NCBI GenBank assembly: GCA_039811865.1
Contig: JBDHZK010000045.1
Location: forward strand, 1 to 18,519
From: JBDHZK01 sp039811865
Lineage (GTDB): Bacteria > Actinomycetota > Actinomycetes > Propionibacteriales > Propionibacteriaceae
Reading direction: 5' to 3'
Length of the DNA: 18,519 nt
Positions within the stretch are counted from its first letter, which is position 1; every line of letters starts with the position of its first letter. Positions 1 through 7,171 of this stretch are shown here, in pieces. Both the position numbers and the translations under genes were made by a program. A model generated the notes under the pieces. The model saw only the letters and a list, made by a program, of their open reading frames with translations. It was not told where the DNA came from and made no database searches.

Positions 1-855
1 GCGCGGCAGCAGGTACCGGCGCAGCAGCCAGGCGATCAGCGCCACCACCAGCGCGCATGCGACCAGCCACCCGACGCCACCGAGCGGGCCCTCGACGAAG
101 CGTTCGAACAGCGAGCGCAGCGACTGGTTCTCGGCTCGCCTCAGGTTGCCGACTCGGCCGGGATCGCGCAGGGCGCTCAGCCAGTAGAACGCCGCCTCCC
201 GCGGCAGGATCAGCCAACCGATCAGACCCCCCGCGGCTGCGGTGACCAAGGCGGTCGCCACCGTCCGGAATTGTCGGCTGAGCAATGGCAGCAGGAGCAG
301 CGCGGCCGGGGTCACCTTGACGGCGATCGCCAGCCCCAGCAGGATCCCACGCGGAAACCGTCGCGACTCCGGCCGCAGCAGATCGACGGTGGCCAGCAGC
401 AGCAGGAAGACGTTCACCTGCCCGATGTGCAGGTGGTCGATCATCGGCCGGGTGGCCAACAGCACCAAGGCGGCGGCCAGCGGCGTCCACACCGGCGCTT
501 CGGGCCACGCGGCTCTGGTCCAGATCCGGGTCCAGGCCAGCAGGGCACCGACCGAAGCGAGCGTCAGGACGGCCGCGCTGACCGCCAGCGGCAACAGCGC
601 CAAAACCGCGAGGACGGGCAGGGCCAGCGGCGGATAGGTGAAGTACATCGACCCGGCGTCCGACTCCAGATCCAGGCGCCCCTGGTAGACCGATGCCCCC
701 TCCAGCCAGGCTCGTACCCCGGCTCGGTACACCAACTCGTCGCCTTGCACCGCCACCTGCGCGGAGAAGCCGGTGAGCGACCACCACACGTAGACCACCA
801 GCGCGCTCGCCAAGCCGAACATCCACCACCGGTCGGCCCGCAGGACGGCGGTCAA
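1..855 (-). CDS. GT87-family polytopic glycosyltransferase (mannosyltransferase-like), C-terminus cut by window edge
   Basis: The frame is open from 855 to the left edge and gives 285 residues, so the C-terminus is missing. Recognition rests on motifs of the GT87/DUF2029 integral-membrane family: FTYPP near residues 72-76, a Gly-Gln-Val-Asn (GQVN) box near 145-148, and an AVKVTPA segment near 179-185, all set among long Leu/Ala/Val stretches that form membrane helices. Family members use polyprenyl-phosphate-linked sugars, typically mannose, at the outer face of the membrane. I chose the TTG at 855-853 because it overlaps the stop of the upstream GT4 gene in a TTGA arrangement, implying translational coupling, and because residues 6-25 are already membrane-like. 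It is probably the last gene visible of a folP2-GT4-GT4-GT87 operon. Family is fairly secure; donor, acceptor and exact start are inference. Confidence 0.8.
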   Translation of the reverse strand, partial: MTAVLRADRWWMFGLASALVVYVWWSLTGFSAQVAVQGDELVYRAGVRAWLEGASVYQGRLDLESDAGSMYFTYPPLALPVLAVLALLPLAVSAAVLTLASVGALLAWTRIWTRAAWPEAPVWTPLAAALVLLATRPMIDHLHIGQVNVFLLLLATVDLLRPESRRFPRGILLGLAIAVKVTPAALLLLPLLSRQFRTVATALVTAAAGGLIGWLILPREAAFYWLSALRDPGRVGNLRRAENQSLRSLFERFVEGPLGGVGWLVACALVVALIAWLLRRYLLPR

Positions 856-1916
856 AGCAGCCCTCGCTGCCTCATCGCGTGCGCCAGTTCGGTCCACATG
901 TGGTGGGCGTTGAAGCGTTCCACCACGCTTTCCCGAGCGGCCCGAGCCAGGCGCGCGACCCGCGCCGGGTCGTCCCGCAGCGCGAGCAAGACCTGGCGCC
1001 ACGCTCCGGCGTCGCCCACCGGCACGAGCAGTCCGCTGACGTCGTCGATCAGGTACTCCGACATCGCGGGAGTCTCGGTGGCCACGACGCAGCAGCCGCT
1101 GGAGGCGGCCTCCAGGGCCACGCTCGAGCCCGTCGGATAGGCCAGAACCCGCGTGGGAATGGCCATTATCTGGGCACGGCGCAGCAGTTCGCGGTACTCG
1201 CGGTGCGGCACCGGGGCGTGGACGGTGACGTTGTCCGGGACGTCCAATCCGTCCAGGTTTTCTGGCTGGCACACCACATCCACGCGCAGCGGCGTCCCCT
1301 TCACCGCCTCGAAGAGCGTGGCGTAGTCGCGGCCGTGGTCCTGCCCGACGGCCAGGATGCCGATGTCTCGTTCCCCGTCCCCGGGAACGTAGTAGCGATG
1401 CGAGACGCCGTAGGTGACGGCGAACAGGCGCTCGGCCGGAATGCCGAGGTCCACGAACGTCTCGGCCTCCTGGCGGCTCAGGTGAGTGATGAGGTCGGCG
1501 GCCTCGATCCGGCGTTTGGTTTCGGCGCGTTCGGCGGCCCCGGCTTTACGGATGTTCTCGGCGAGCCAGCACGACCAGATCACCAGTGGCCGGTTTCCGT
1601 ATGGCGGCAGCCCGCGGCGCTTCAGCAGACCGGGCAGCACTGCCTCCATCTCCAGCAGCGCGATCACGACGTCGGCTTGCCTCGCCGACCACGCCGCTCG
1701 CAGCGGCGCCTGCAGTGGGTAGCCGATGCGGTGCTCGGCGACGTCGCGCAGCTTCTTGACGAGGCGACCCCCGCTGATGCCCCGAATGGCCACGCCAAGA
1801 CCGGCGTCGGCGAGGGCGTTCACCTCGTACGGCAGTGGCGCCGGCGCGTCCCCGGCGCGGTACCGCTGCCGCCAGGCTGCGACGTCGTGCCCGGTGAGCA
1901 CGACCGCCTTCTGCAT
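852..1916 (-). CDS. GT4-type glycosyltransferase (glycosyltransferase B of the cluster)
   Basis: A cytosolic GT-B-fold glycosyltransferase of about 354 residues that would move a sugar from a nucleotide-activated donor. From the ATG at 1916, the N-terminal Rossmann half opens with a hydrophobic strand ending LTGHD. The C-terminal donor-binding half has GQDHGRD near 191-197 and the GT4 block YPTGSSVALEAAS near 260-272, whose Glu269 matches the conserved donor-contacting Glu of the EX7E region. A second start is possible: TTG at 1946 has a good Shine-Dalgarno (AGGAG about 9 nt upstream) but adds ten residues that include rare codons (CTA, CGA, TCA), so I prefer the ATG. It lies just downstream of another GT4 gene, and its stop overlaps the GT87 start. 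No signal peptide is seen. Substrate unknown. Confidence 0.85.
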   Translation of the reverse strand: MQKAVVLTGHDVAAWRQRYRAGDAPAPLPYEVNALADAGLGVAIRGISGGRLVKKLRDVAEHRIGYPLQAPLRAAWSARQADVVIALLEMEAVLPGLLKRRGLPPYGNRPLVIWSCWLAENIRKAGAAERAETKRRIEAADLITHLSRQEAETFVDLGIPAERLFAVTYGVSHRYYVPGDGERDIGILAVGQDHGRDYATLFEAVKGTPLRVDVVCQPENLDGLDVPDNVTVHAPVPHREYRELLRRAQIMAIPTRVLAYPTGSSVALEAASSGCCVVATETPAMSEYLIDDVSGLLVPVGDAGAWRQVLLALRDDPARVARLARAARESVVERFNAHHMWTELAHAMRQRGLL

Positions 1917-1959
1917 GATCCGTGATCGTAGGCCCACCCGGCCCAACTCCGCGAACTCC

Positions 1960-3072
1960 TCAACTCAGGCTGAGCAGGTGCGCCACGCGCCTGGCGTACT
2001 CGGCCTCGAAGTGGTGCTCGGCCATGAAGTCGAGGCAGCCCGAGCGCGCGGCAGCCCAAGCGTCCGGCTCGGCGAGGACACGCTTGGCCGCCGCTGCCAG
2101 GGCGGCGGAGTCGCCCAGCGGGACGGTCCAGCCGAGCCCGTGGTGGCGTACCAGCGAGTCGAGGGCGACGTTGTCGAAGCCGAGGACGGGGATGCCGCAG
2201 CCGGCAGCTTCGAGGTACGTGCCGCTCGGGTCACCCTGGATGTGCGGCAGCAGCATCACGTCCACCTCCTCGCGCACGAACCTCGTCCAGTCGGGGTCGA
2301 AGTCGAGGTGCCCGCCGAACCGCACGTTTTCCGGCGCGTTCCAGCGCAACTCCGCGGCCTGCTCCCCCGTCCCCAGCATCACGAGCGTTGCCGCGTCGCC
2401 GAGGGCGCGGGCGACGTCCAGCGCGAACGAGGGGCCCTTCGCCGCGATCAGCCGCCCCGAGAAACACAGCCGCAGCCGACGCCCGGGTGGACGCCGTGGG
2501 GTCTCGCGGGCCAGCCGAAGGTGCTCGGCGGTGAGCCGGGTGTCGAAGAACAGCAGAGCCGATCGCGCCAGCGGCGCGAAGTGATCGAACGCCGGGTGGC
2601 CGTTGGCCTGGACGCCTCGGACCCGAGCCGCCAATCGATCCATCGACGCGGCCCGGCGCCAGCCGCCAAGCCTGGTGCGGAGCCGCGCGAGATGGTCCTG
2701 GCGCGCGGCGTCGTGCCGGGTCAGTTCCTCCGGGGCGAACTCGACCACCAGGACGGTTCGATCGAGCACGTCCGCCAACTCACCGATGCGCGGCGTCAGG
2801 GACGCCAGCACCAGCCCCGGCCCGGCGGCTCGAACCGCGTCCGCCAAGGTGTTGCCGGTCGCCACGTCGATCCCATCGGAGGCACCGAACCAACGCTCCC
2901 CAGGCCCAGGGGCCAACTCGGGCGGGGCCAGCGGAGCCGCCAATACGATGCGACCCGGCCAGTGGCGGCGGTAGGCGTGGAGCCCGTCGAGGGTCTTCAC
3001 GTCCATGGAGTACCGAGTGCCCGTGGCGTCGCGGATCACGCTGCCCGGAAAGGCCACCACCAAGCTGGTCAC
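1960..3072 (-). CDS. GT4-type glycosyltransferase (glycosyltransferase A of the cluster)
   Basis: A 370-residue GT-B glycosyltransferase. The N-terminal half starts with a hydrophobic strand (TSLVVAFPGS). The C-terminal half carries the donor-phosphate motif FSGRLIAAKGP near 204-214 (Arg207 and Lys212 are the expected phosphate contacts) and the GT4 block PSGTYLEAAGCGIPVLGFDN near 282-301 with Glu288. It differs clearly from the neighbouring GT4, so it is not a recent duplicate. The start is GTG at 3072; an overlapping ATG at 3080 runs into a stop in its own frame. No strong Shine-Dalgarno is visible. It sits 46 bp after the folP2 stop and is probably co-transcribed with folP2 and the two downstream glycosyltransferase genes. 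Donor and acceptor cannot be read from the sequence. Confidence 0.85.
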   Translation of the reverse strand: MTSLVVAFPGSVIRDATGTRYSMDVKTLDGLHAYRRHWPGRIVLAAPLAPPELAPGPGERWFGASDGIDVATGNTLADAVRAAGPGLVLASLTPRIGELADVLDRTVLVVEFAPEELTRHDAARQDHLARLRTRLGGWRRAASMDRLAARVRGVQANGHPAFDHFAPLARSALLFFDTRLTAEHLRLARETPRRPPGRRLRLCFSGRLIAAKGPSFALDVARALGDAATLVMLGTGEQAAELRWNAPENVRFGGHLDFDPDWTRFVREEVDVMLLPHIQGDPSGTYLEAAGCGIPVLGFDNVALDSLVRHHGLGWTVPLGDSAALAAAAKRVLAEPDAWAAARSGCLDFMAEHHFEAEYARRVAHLLSLS

Positions 3073-3118
3073 GTCAGCATGTTAGGGGTGAGTGCTCATC
3101 CGGCCCGGTGAGGAAACC

Positions 3119-4000
3119 TCAGGCGTTGTGGCGCTGCCGGACGGGCGCGCGCCAACCCTGGATCGCCTCGAACATCCGCGCGACGTCCACCGCGGCGGCC
3201 ACGTCGTGCATCCGCAACAACCGAGCACCTCGCTCGAGGCAGGCGTAGGCGGCGGCGAGCGTCCCGGGCAGACGGTCGGGACGCTCGCGGTCGAGAGTTT
3301 CGCCGATGAAGTCCTTGTTGGAGACGGCGGCCAGCATCGGCCACCCGAGGTCGGCGATCTCGCCCAGCCGACGGGTCAGTTCCAACGTCTGGACGGTGCT
3401 CTTGTTCAGGTCGTGGCCGGGATCGATGACGATCTGTTCGTCCCGGACACCCCCGGCCCGGGCGCGCTCGACCCGGCTGCCCAGGTAGGCCCGGACGTCG
3501 CCCACGACATCGACGTACCTGGGCGATGGGTGCTCCTGATGCGGCTCGGCCAGGCTGTGCGCCACGACCACGCCGACGCCGGTGCGCGCGATCAGCTCGA
3601 TCATCGCGGGGTCGCGCAGGCCGGTGACGTCGTTGATCACCGCCGCGCCGGCCTCGATCGCGGCGGCGGCGACCTCGACGCGCCACGTGTCGACCGAGAC
3701 CGGGACGTCCGTGCGTGCCGCCACGGCCTCGACGACGGGGACGACCCGCGCGAGTTCGCCGTCGACTCCGGGGTCGGGCACGCGCGGCGAGAAGGCCAGG
3801 CCGCCGATGTCGACGAGATCGGCGCCCGCCTCGGCGGCGGCCAGGACGGCCGCAACCGCGGCGTCCAAGGCGAAGGTGCGGCCGGCGTCGAAGAACGAGT
3901 CGGGCGTTCGATTGACCACCGCCATCACGGCCACTTGGCGCGAGAAGTCGAACTTTCGGCGACCGATTCGGCGGCGGGGAGCGCGGCTGGCGGGACTCAT
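3119..4000 (-). CDS. folP2: FolP2-type dihydropteroate synthase paralogue
   Basis: A 293-residue TIM-barrel protein of the dihydropteroate synthase family, which joins p-aminobenzoate to the pterin pyrophosphate in folate synthesis. Conserved positions are visible: Asn30 and DS34-35 in VNRTPDSF, Asp104 in SVDTWR, ND123-124, DPGHD at 193-197, SNKDFIGETL around 227-236 (Lys229), and RMHDV at 263-267. However, the classical loop-2 ESTRPG segment is replaced after DIGG by LAFSPR, and the usual SRK is SNK. These are features of the actinobacterial FolP2 branch. The M. tuberculosis member (Rv1207) is reported not to act as a normal dihydropteroate synthase and sits beside the glycosyltransferase gene gpgS. 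Here too it heads a glycosyltransferase cluster. ATG start; a weak GGTGAG lies upstream. A genuine folate role is possible but not favoured. Confidence 0.85.
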   Translation of the reverse strand: MSPASRAPRRRIGRRKFDFSRQVAVMAVVNRTPDSFFDAGRTFALDAAVAAVLAAAEAGADLVDIGGLAFSPRVPDPGVDGELARVVPVVEAVAARTDVPVSVDTWRVEVAAAAIEAGAAVINDVTGLRDPAMIELIARTGVGVVVAHSLAEPHQEHPSPRYVDVVGDVRAYLGSRVERARAGGVRDEQIVIDPGHDLNKSTVQTLELTRRLGEIADLGWPMLAAVSNKDFIGETLDRERPDRLPGTLAAAYACLERGARLLRMHDVAAAVDVARMFEAIQGWRAPVRQRHNA

Positions 4001-4055
4001 CGGCCCATTCTCACCGACAGCTTCAAGCCGCGGCGGCGCAAGCGGCGGTCGGCAT

Positions 4056-4061
4056 TAGACT
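4056..4061 (+). promoter_or_regulatory. Possible -10 element for the phosphatase-EVE gene
   Basis: TAGACT fits the actinobacterial TANNNT -10 pattern and would start transcription near 4068, leaving a leader of about 15 nt that contains the GGGAGGG at 4074-4080. No recognisable -35 is present at normal spacing. This is weak, single-motif evidence. The 4001-4082 gap between the divergent genes holds nothing else I can support. Confidence 0.25.
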
Positions 4062-4082
4062 CCCTGCGACGATGGGAGGGCA

Positions 4083-5174
4083 ATGCGGCGGTTGCAGTTC
4101 GAGCACGCGAACGCGAACTTCGTTACCGACCGGCTCGCCGTCGGCGGCGACTTGGACGCCTACGACCCGCGCCTGGCCGAGAAGCAACTCGACGAGCTGG
4201 TGGCCGCGGGGATCACGCACATCCTGGACGTCCGGGTCGAGTGGTCCGACCAGGAACTGGTCGCCCGGCTCGCCCCCGAAGTCGCCTACTACCACCTGGG
4301 CGTCAACGACATCGGCCAGCGCCAAGAAGACGCGTGGTTCACCGAACTGACGCAGTGGGCCGCGAAGGTCTTCGCCGACCCGGACGCGAAGGTGCTCGCC
4401 CACTGCCACATGGGGATCAACCGTGGCCCGTCGGCCGGGTTCGCGATCATGCTCGATCAGGGCTGGGACCCGGTCGAGGCGCTCACCGCCATTCGTCGTT
4501 CGCGTCCGATCGCGTTCATCGACTACGCCGAGGACGCCCTGGACTGGCACCTGCGCCGCAGCGGCGCCGACGAGGCGTCCCGGACGTCGGCCAGGGACGC
4601 CGTCCGGGCCTGGCGCGAGGGCAACGGGCTCGATGTCGGCGAGGTGATCCGCGGCATCCGCGAGCACGAGGCCGCGCAGGCGTCCGCGGGGGCGCCGCCG
4701 CAGCGCGTTTGGGTGATTCGGGTCCCGGCGGCCAGCGTGCGGACGTGGACACAGGCGCTGCGCGACTACGTGCGCGAATCGGGTGCCGACTCGACGCCGG
4801 TGCTGACCTTCCCGGCACGTCTGGAGGCCAAGCTCGACGAGATCGGGGTCAACGATGCGGTCGCCCTTTGGGTGCCGGACGCCGAACCTGAACCCGGCAT
4901 CTGCGGCCTCGGAGTCGTCTCGGCCGGCCCCAGCGAGGTGCCCGCCGACGTGGCGGGGTTCAACCCGGTCCCGGGCGTCGGCTATGTGAACGTCGACTGC
5001 CTGGAGTTGTTACCCGAGCCGAAGGTGCTCAGGTCGCGGCTGGAGGGTCTGATCGAGTTCACCGGCTTCGGCCTGTTCGACCCCGAGGCCGACCTGGTCG
5101 ACCCGATTCCCTTGGACGGCGCCCAGGTGGCCGCCATCATCACCGCCTACGAGGGCGCCGAACCGCCGGCCTAG
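4083..5174 (+). CDS. Dual-specificity-type protein phosphatase fused to a putative EVE/PUA-like domain
   Basis: The only plus-strand gene, 363 residues. Residues about 10-160 look like a cysteine-dependent dual-specificity phosphatase: a strand ITHILDVRVEW, a candidate general-acid Asp76 in GVNDIG, and the P-loop HCHMGINRG with nucleophile Cys108 and Arg114 (C-x5-R), followed by helices. Residues about 160-205 form a charged helical linker. Residues about 208-357 resemble an EVE (PUA/YTH-fold) domain: an opening strand RVWVIRVPA, then DAVALWVPDAEPEPGICGLG, the order expected for the strand-turn-GIxGxG core, and a closing segment with PLDGAQVAAI. EVE domains bind modified bases in DNA or RNA. 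The ATG at 4083 has GGGAGGG only about 2 nt upstream, unusually close. Its stop overlaps the stop of the convergent RHH gene. The phosphatase half is confident; the EVE assignment is pattern recognition only. Confidence 0.8.
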   Translation: MRRLQFEHANANFVTDRLAVGGDLDAYDPRLAEKQLDELVAAGITHILDVRVEWSDQELVARLAPEVAYYHLGVNDIGQRQEDAWFTELTQWAAKVFADPDAKVLAHCHMGINRGPSAGFAIMLDQGWDPVEALTAIRRSRPIAFIDYAEDALDWHLRRSGADEASRTSARDAVRAWREGNGLDVGEVIRGIREHEAAQASAGAPPQRVWVIRVPAASVRTWTQALRDYVRESGADSTPVLTFPARLEAKLDEIGVNDAVALWVPDAEPEPGICGLGVVSAGPSEVPADVAGFNPVPGVGYVNVDCLELLPEPKVLRSRLEGLIEFTGFGLFDPEADLVDPIPLDGAQVAAIITAYEGAEPPA

Positions 5175-5179
5175 CCGGC
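5165..5179. terminator. Short GC hairpin over the convergent stop codons
   Basis: GCCGGC, a CTA loop, then GCCGGC forms a 6-bp stem exactly where the plus-strand phosphatase-EVE gene and the minus-strand RHH gene end; the two stops share the CTAG. It has no U-run on either strand. It could slow both polymerases as a bidirectional weak terminator, but in DNA this GC-rich a six-base palindrome could arise by chance. Confidence 0.3.
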
Positions 5180-5485
5180 CAGCCGCCGCGCCAGCTCGGA
5201 TTCGGAGCCCTCGGCGTCCAACTGCGCCAACGCGGACGCGATGGCGGCGCGGACGATCCGGCCGCGGTCGGCCGCCAGCCCGAACTCGGCCCGAATCCGC
5301 AGGCGCGCGGTTTCCAGGGCGAGCAGTTCATCGCGGCTGACATAGACCGTGATCTTTTCCTCGTGCCGGACGCGGCCGGTCCCCACCGGTGCGACCGGGC
5401 TCGGCCCCGGCTCGGCGCCGGGCCGCGGCTGGGCCGTGCGCCGGAACAGTTCGTCGGCGCCCGGTAGGTCTACGCGGCGGGGCAC
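5171..5485 (-). CDS. Small ribbon-helix-helix-like DNA-binding protein paired with ParA
   Basis: A 104-residue protein. The first 40 residues are Pro/Arg-rich and probably disordered. Residues 44-49 (KITVYV) form a likely beta strand, followed by helices at about 51-68 and 73-90, the strand-helix-helix order of ribbon-helix-helix repressors and of the small partners of ParA ATPases. The GTG start at 5485 lies inside the last codons of parA (16-bp overlap) and has a strong GGAGG about 10 nt upstream, so it is translationally coupled to parA. By analogy with ParA/ParG-type pairs it may be the DNA-binding partner or an autoregulator of ParA; this is inference. It occupies the position where many actinobacteria have scpA. 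Confidence 0.7.
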   Translation of the reverse strand: MPRRVDLPGADELFRRTAQPRPGAEPGPSPVAPVGTGRVRHEEKITVYVSRDELLALETARLRIRAEFGLAADRGRIVRAAIASALAQLDAEGSESELARRLAG

Positions 5486-6372
5486 CTGGCGAGCACCTCC
5501 CTGGCGAGCTGGCGGTAGGCCTCGGCTCCCGGGGAGGACGACGCGTAGGTGGTGATCGGCTCCCCCGCAACGGTGGTCTCGGGGAACTTGATCGTCCGCC
5601 GGATGACGGTGTGGAAGACGAGATCGCCGAACGCCTGGACGACCCGCTCCAGCACCTCGCGGCTGTGCAGCGTCCGGGCGTCGAACATGGTACCGAGGAT
5701 GCCGAGGATCGCGAGTTCAGGATTGATCCGCTCGGTCACCTTCGTGATCGTGTCGTCCAGCAGGGCGACCCCACGCAGGGCGAAGTACTCGCACTCCAGC
5801 GGGATGATCACCCGGTCGGACGCCGTCAGCGCGTTCACCGTCAGCAGGCCGAGCGAGGGGGCGCAGTCGATCAGGACGACGTCGTACTCGCCGCGGATGG
5901 GGTGGAGCACGCGGCGCAGCGCCTGCTCGCGCGCCACCTCGGAGACCAGCTGGACCTCCGCCGCGGACAGGTCGATGTTGCTGGGCAGGATGTCCAGCCC
6001 GTCCAGGACGGTCGGTGCGATCACCGAGGCGATGTCCAGGTCGCGTGACATCAGCAGGTTGTAGATGGACCGGTCGAGCGTGTGCGGGTTCACCCCGAGC
6101 CCGACCGACAGCGACCCCTGCGGGTCGAAGTCGACCAGCAGGACGCGGCGTCCGGTCTCGACGAGCGCGGCACCGAGGTTGATCGTGGTCGTGGTCTTGC
6201 CGACCCCGCCCTTCTGGTTGCACATGGCTATGATCACGGCCCGCTTGGGGCCGTCGGTGGGCCTCGACGGCTCGGGGATCTCGGGCAGCGGACGTCCCGT
6301 CGGCCCGATCACCACATCGTCCAGATCGTCGATCACCGGCGCTGCGAACAGCCCATCCTGGTCAGAACTCAC
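5470..6372 (-). CDS. Orphan ParA/MinD-family ATPase (Rv1708/PldP-like by position)
   Basis: From GTG 6372 the protein has 300 residues. A 40-residue leader contains GPTGRPLPEIPEP, typical of the actinobacterial ParA encoded near xerD and scpAB. A deviant Walker A box CNQKGGVGKTT follows (near 51-61), then VDFDPQGSLSVGLG and IDCAPSLG, the switch and Walker B regions. It is an ATP-dependent dimeric switch that binds DNA and positions cargo. By position it corresponds to M. tuberculosis Rv1708 and to the orphan ParA-like PldP of corynebacteria, not the oriC-linked parA of parAB. GTG 6417 gives 15 more residues but overlaps merR by 35 bp; GTG 6372 is 10 bp after the merR stop and fits better. No strong Shine-Dalgarno is seen at either. 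An RHH-like partner overlaps its 3' end. Confidence 0.9.
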   Translation of the reverse strand: MSSDQDGLFAAPVIDDLDDVVIGPTGRPLPEIPEPSRPTDGPKRAVIIAMCNQKGGVGKTTTTINLGAALVETGRRVLLVDFDPQGSLSVGLGVNPHTLDRSIYNLLMSRDLDIASVIAPTVLDGLDILPSNIDLSAAEVQLVSEVAREQALRRVLHPIRGEYDVVLIDCAPSLGLLTVNALTASDRVIIPLECEYFALRGVALLDDTITKVTERINPELAILGILGTMFDARTLHSREVLERVVQAFGDLVFHTVIRRTIKFPETTVAGEPITTYASSSPGAEAYRQLAREVLARCPAA

Positions 6373-6382
6373 GGCCGAGAGC

Positions 6383-7171
6383 CTAGTGGTTTGTCGACAT
6401 TTGGCCCGGCGCGCCACTCCCGGACCACGGCGGGTGGCCCCGCTCGGCCAGGCCCCGCTGCACCAGTTCGACCACCCGAGCCCAGGCCGGCGAGCCGTCG
6501 GTCTTGAAGTGGGTGACCAGTTCGAACGCGACGGCGTCGTCGTCTCCGGCGAACGCCACCGCCTCCGGGGGAACCCGGCCGATGAAGTCCAGGGTGCGGC
6601 GCGCGATCTCCTCGATTCGCGGATCGTCGACGGACCAATCGTGCGCTTGGTCGGCCATGATCATCACTTCGCGGTAGTCCGGGTCATCCAGCATCCGTCG
6701 CTGCGTCGCGATCCACTCCCCGATCCGGTGCGGATACAGCGTCACCGCCAGCAACCACCCCTCCCGCTGAAGTGCCATCGAACGCTGCGACAAGCCCAGC
6801 TCACGCAACTGCTGCGAGAGTTCGAGCACTACCGGCGGCAGGTACGGGTCTTGGCCGGACGCGACCCGGGCCAGCTCGGCGCGGGTGTTCTGCAGCGCGG
6901 CAATGCGGTCGGCCAATTCCTGGTCGATCTCAGCCGCCACCGCGCGCAGGGTCTGGGGGTCGGCGTCGGCGAGTTCGCGCACCCGCGCGAGCGGGACGCC
7001 GGCGTCGGCGAGTATCTTGATCCGCCGCAAGGCGACCACGGCCTCGGCGCCGTACGAGCGGTATCCGGCCGCCGTCCGTTCGGGCTCTGGCAGCAGGCCC
7101 AGCCGGTGGTAGTGCCTGACCGCGCGCACGGTTACGCCGGCGTAGCGCGCGAGGCGGCTAATCGTCAGCAT
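6383..7171 (-). CDS. MerR-family transcriptional regulator
   Basis: From ATG 7171 the protein has 262 residues. The first 70 are a MerR winged helix-turn-helix: MLTISRLARYAGVT, VRAVRHYHRLGLL, and the wing with YRSYGAEAV. A dimerisation coiled coil follows at about 75-115. The remaining ~150 residues form a helical effector domain with no cysteine cluster, so it is not a metal-sensing MerR; a drug or small-molecule sensor is more likely. The start overlaps the MFS stop by 14 bp, so exporter and regulator are co-translated, as expected for an autoregulated efflux pair. The perfect dyad at 8409-8429 in front of the MFS gene is its likely operator. The ligand cannot be deduced. Confidence 0.9.
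   Translation of the reverse strand: MLTISRLARYAGVTVRAVRHYHRLGLLPEPERTAAGYRSYGAEAVVALRRIKILADAGVPLARVRELADADPQTLRAVAAEIDQELADRIAALQNTRAELARVASGQDPYLPPVVLELSQQLRELGLSQRSMALQREGWLLAVTLYPHRIGEWIATQRRMLDDPDYREVMIMADQAHDWSVDDPRIEEIARRTLDFIGRVPPEAVAFAGDDDAVAFELVTHFKTDGSPAWARVVELVQRGLAERGHPPWSGSGAPGQMSTNH

Noticed and set aside
271..1925. Long plus-strand open frames (271-1140, 879-1925) opposite the glycosyltransferase genes
   Set aside because: Compositions are Arg/Gln/His/Pro/Gly-rich with no recognisable domain, and they lie antisense to genes with clear motifs. Such shadows are expected at this GC content.
6392..6399. TGTCGACA palindrome near the merR-parA junction as a possible operator
   Set aside because: It is only 8 bp and lies in the last codons of merR; an octamer palindrome is expected by chance.
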